Assembly: GCF_029846235.1 (NCBI RefSeq)
Contig: NZ_JARVWP010000001.1
Span: 620,001 to 684,000, forward strand
Direction: 5' to 3'
DNA from: Bradyrhizobium sp. CER78
GTDB taxonomy: Bacteria > Pseudomonadota > Alphaproteobacteria > Rhizobiales > Xanthobacteraceae
Length of the DNA stretch: 64,000 bases
A program made the position numbers and the translations under genes. Shown here one piece after another: positions 63,697 to 64,000 of the stretch. How positions within the stretch are numbered: position 1 is the first letter of the stretch; the number at the start of each line of letters is the position of its first letter. A model generated the notes under the pieces. It searched no databases and was not told where the DNA came from. It worked only from the letters and a program-made list of their open reading frames with translations.

Positions 63697-64000
63697 ATGG
63701 GGCGCATCTTCGTCGCCGGCAGCATCAATATGGACGTGGTGGCGACTGCCGAGCGCCACCCGAAGGTTGGCGAGACCGTGGCCGGCGAGGCCGTGCTGTA
63801 TTTTCCCGGCGGCAAGGGCGCCAACCAGGCGGTGGCATCGGCCAAGCAGGGCGTACCGACCACGCTGGTCGGCCGGCTCGGCACTGACGCGTTCGGCAAG
63901 GAGCTGAGAGCCTTTCTCGCCGCGCAGGGCGTCGATCTCAGCTTCGTCAAAGACACCGACGGCGTGCATTCGGGCACCGCGATCATCACGCTTGCCAATG
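63697..64000 (+). CDS. rbsK: ribokinase (PfkB family), N-terminal part
   Basis: Only the first 101 codons are present; the gene is cut by the window end. The residues MGRIFVAGSINMDVVATAE and GGKGANQAVASAKQG, followed by LVGRLGTDAFGKE, are typical of ribokinases. An alternative in-frame ATG lies at 63685. The ATP-binding and catalytic GAGD parts are outside the window, so the ribose specificity is a family guess. Confidence 0.8.
   Translation, partial: MGRIFVAGSINMDVVATAERHPKVGETVAGEAVLYFPGGKGANQAVASAKQGVPTTLVGRLGTDAFGKELRAFLAAQGVDLSFVKDTDGVHSGTAIITLAN

Overview
The window is high-GC, densely packed bacterial chromosome with short intergenic gaps, many four-base ATGA stop/start overlaps and numerous ABC importers. 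The gene content (phasin, PHA synthase, many LivGFHM/Dpp/Tau-type transporters, hydroxyquinol pathway) and the dispersed palindromic intergenic repeats fit an alphaproteobacterium of the Bradyrhizobium/Rhodopseudomonas type. That placement is inferred from sequence style and gene content, not from a database match. No tRNA, rRNA, transposase, integrase or CRISPR array was seen, so the region reads as chromosomal metabolic background and not as a recent island.

Layout. 1-4668 (minus): the 5' part of an alpha/beta hydrolase, a DUF445 membrane protein, a phasin with its own promoter, operator and terminator, and a coupled PHA operon (short PhaE-like subunit, PhaC, GNAT acetyltransferase). 4850-6355 (plus): an alpha/beta hydrolase and a secreted SnoaL-like protein. 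6569-16373 (minus): a hydroxyquinol catabolic cluster with an AraC regulator, maleylacetate reductase, intradiol dioxygenase, FAD phenol-type monooxygenase and a complete LivKGFHM-type importer. 16499-24351 (minus): a spermidine-synthase-like protein, a self-sufficient CYP102-type P450-reductase fusion, an epoxide hydrolase, a WS/DGAT acyltransferase, a lipase-like hydrolase and DUF6489, which together look like lipid oxidation and storage.

24743-38707 (plus): two complete oligopeptide ABC importers flank a gamma-glutamyltransferase-family enzyme and a DUF1028 protein, all on one strand. 38883-46020 (minus): a CnbZ-like deaminase, a TetR-adaptor-RND efflux operon, and a two-subunit ThDP decarboxylase of the ComDE type. 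46227-51556 (plus): a soluble-type P450, ornithine aminotransferase, a secreted low-complexity protein with a duplicated LTxxQ-like domain, and an ion channel.

51683-61446 (minus): a TetR regulator, a NitT/TauT-type importer, then an enolase-superfamily protein, a Gfo/Idh oxidoreductase, a DUF993 protein, a TIM-barrel isomerase and an FMN hydroxyacid dehydrogenase. Together these look like a complete but unassigned catabolic pathway and are my best candidate for something undescribed. 61700-64000: a two-domain VOC protein (minus), then two PfkB-family kinases (plus), the last cut by the window end.

At least five families of intergenic palindromic repeats are scattered through the window. One copy carries the likely ribosome binding site of the gene behind it.
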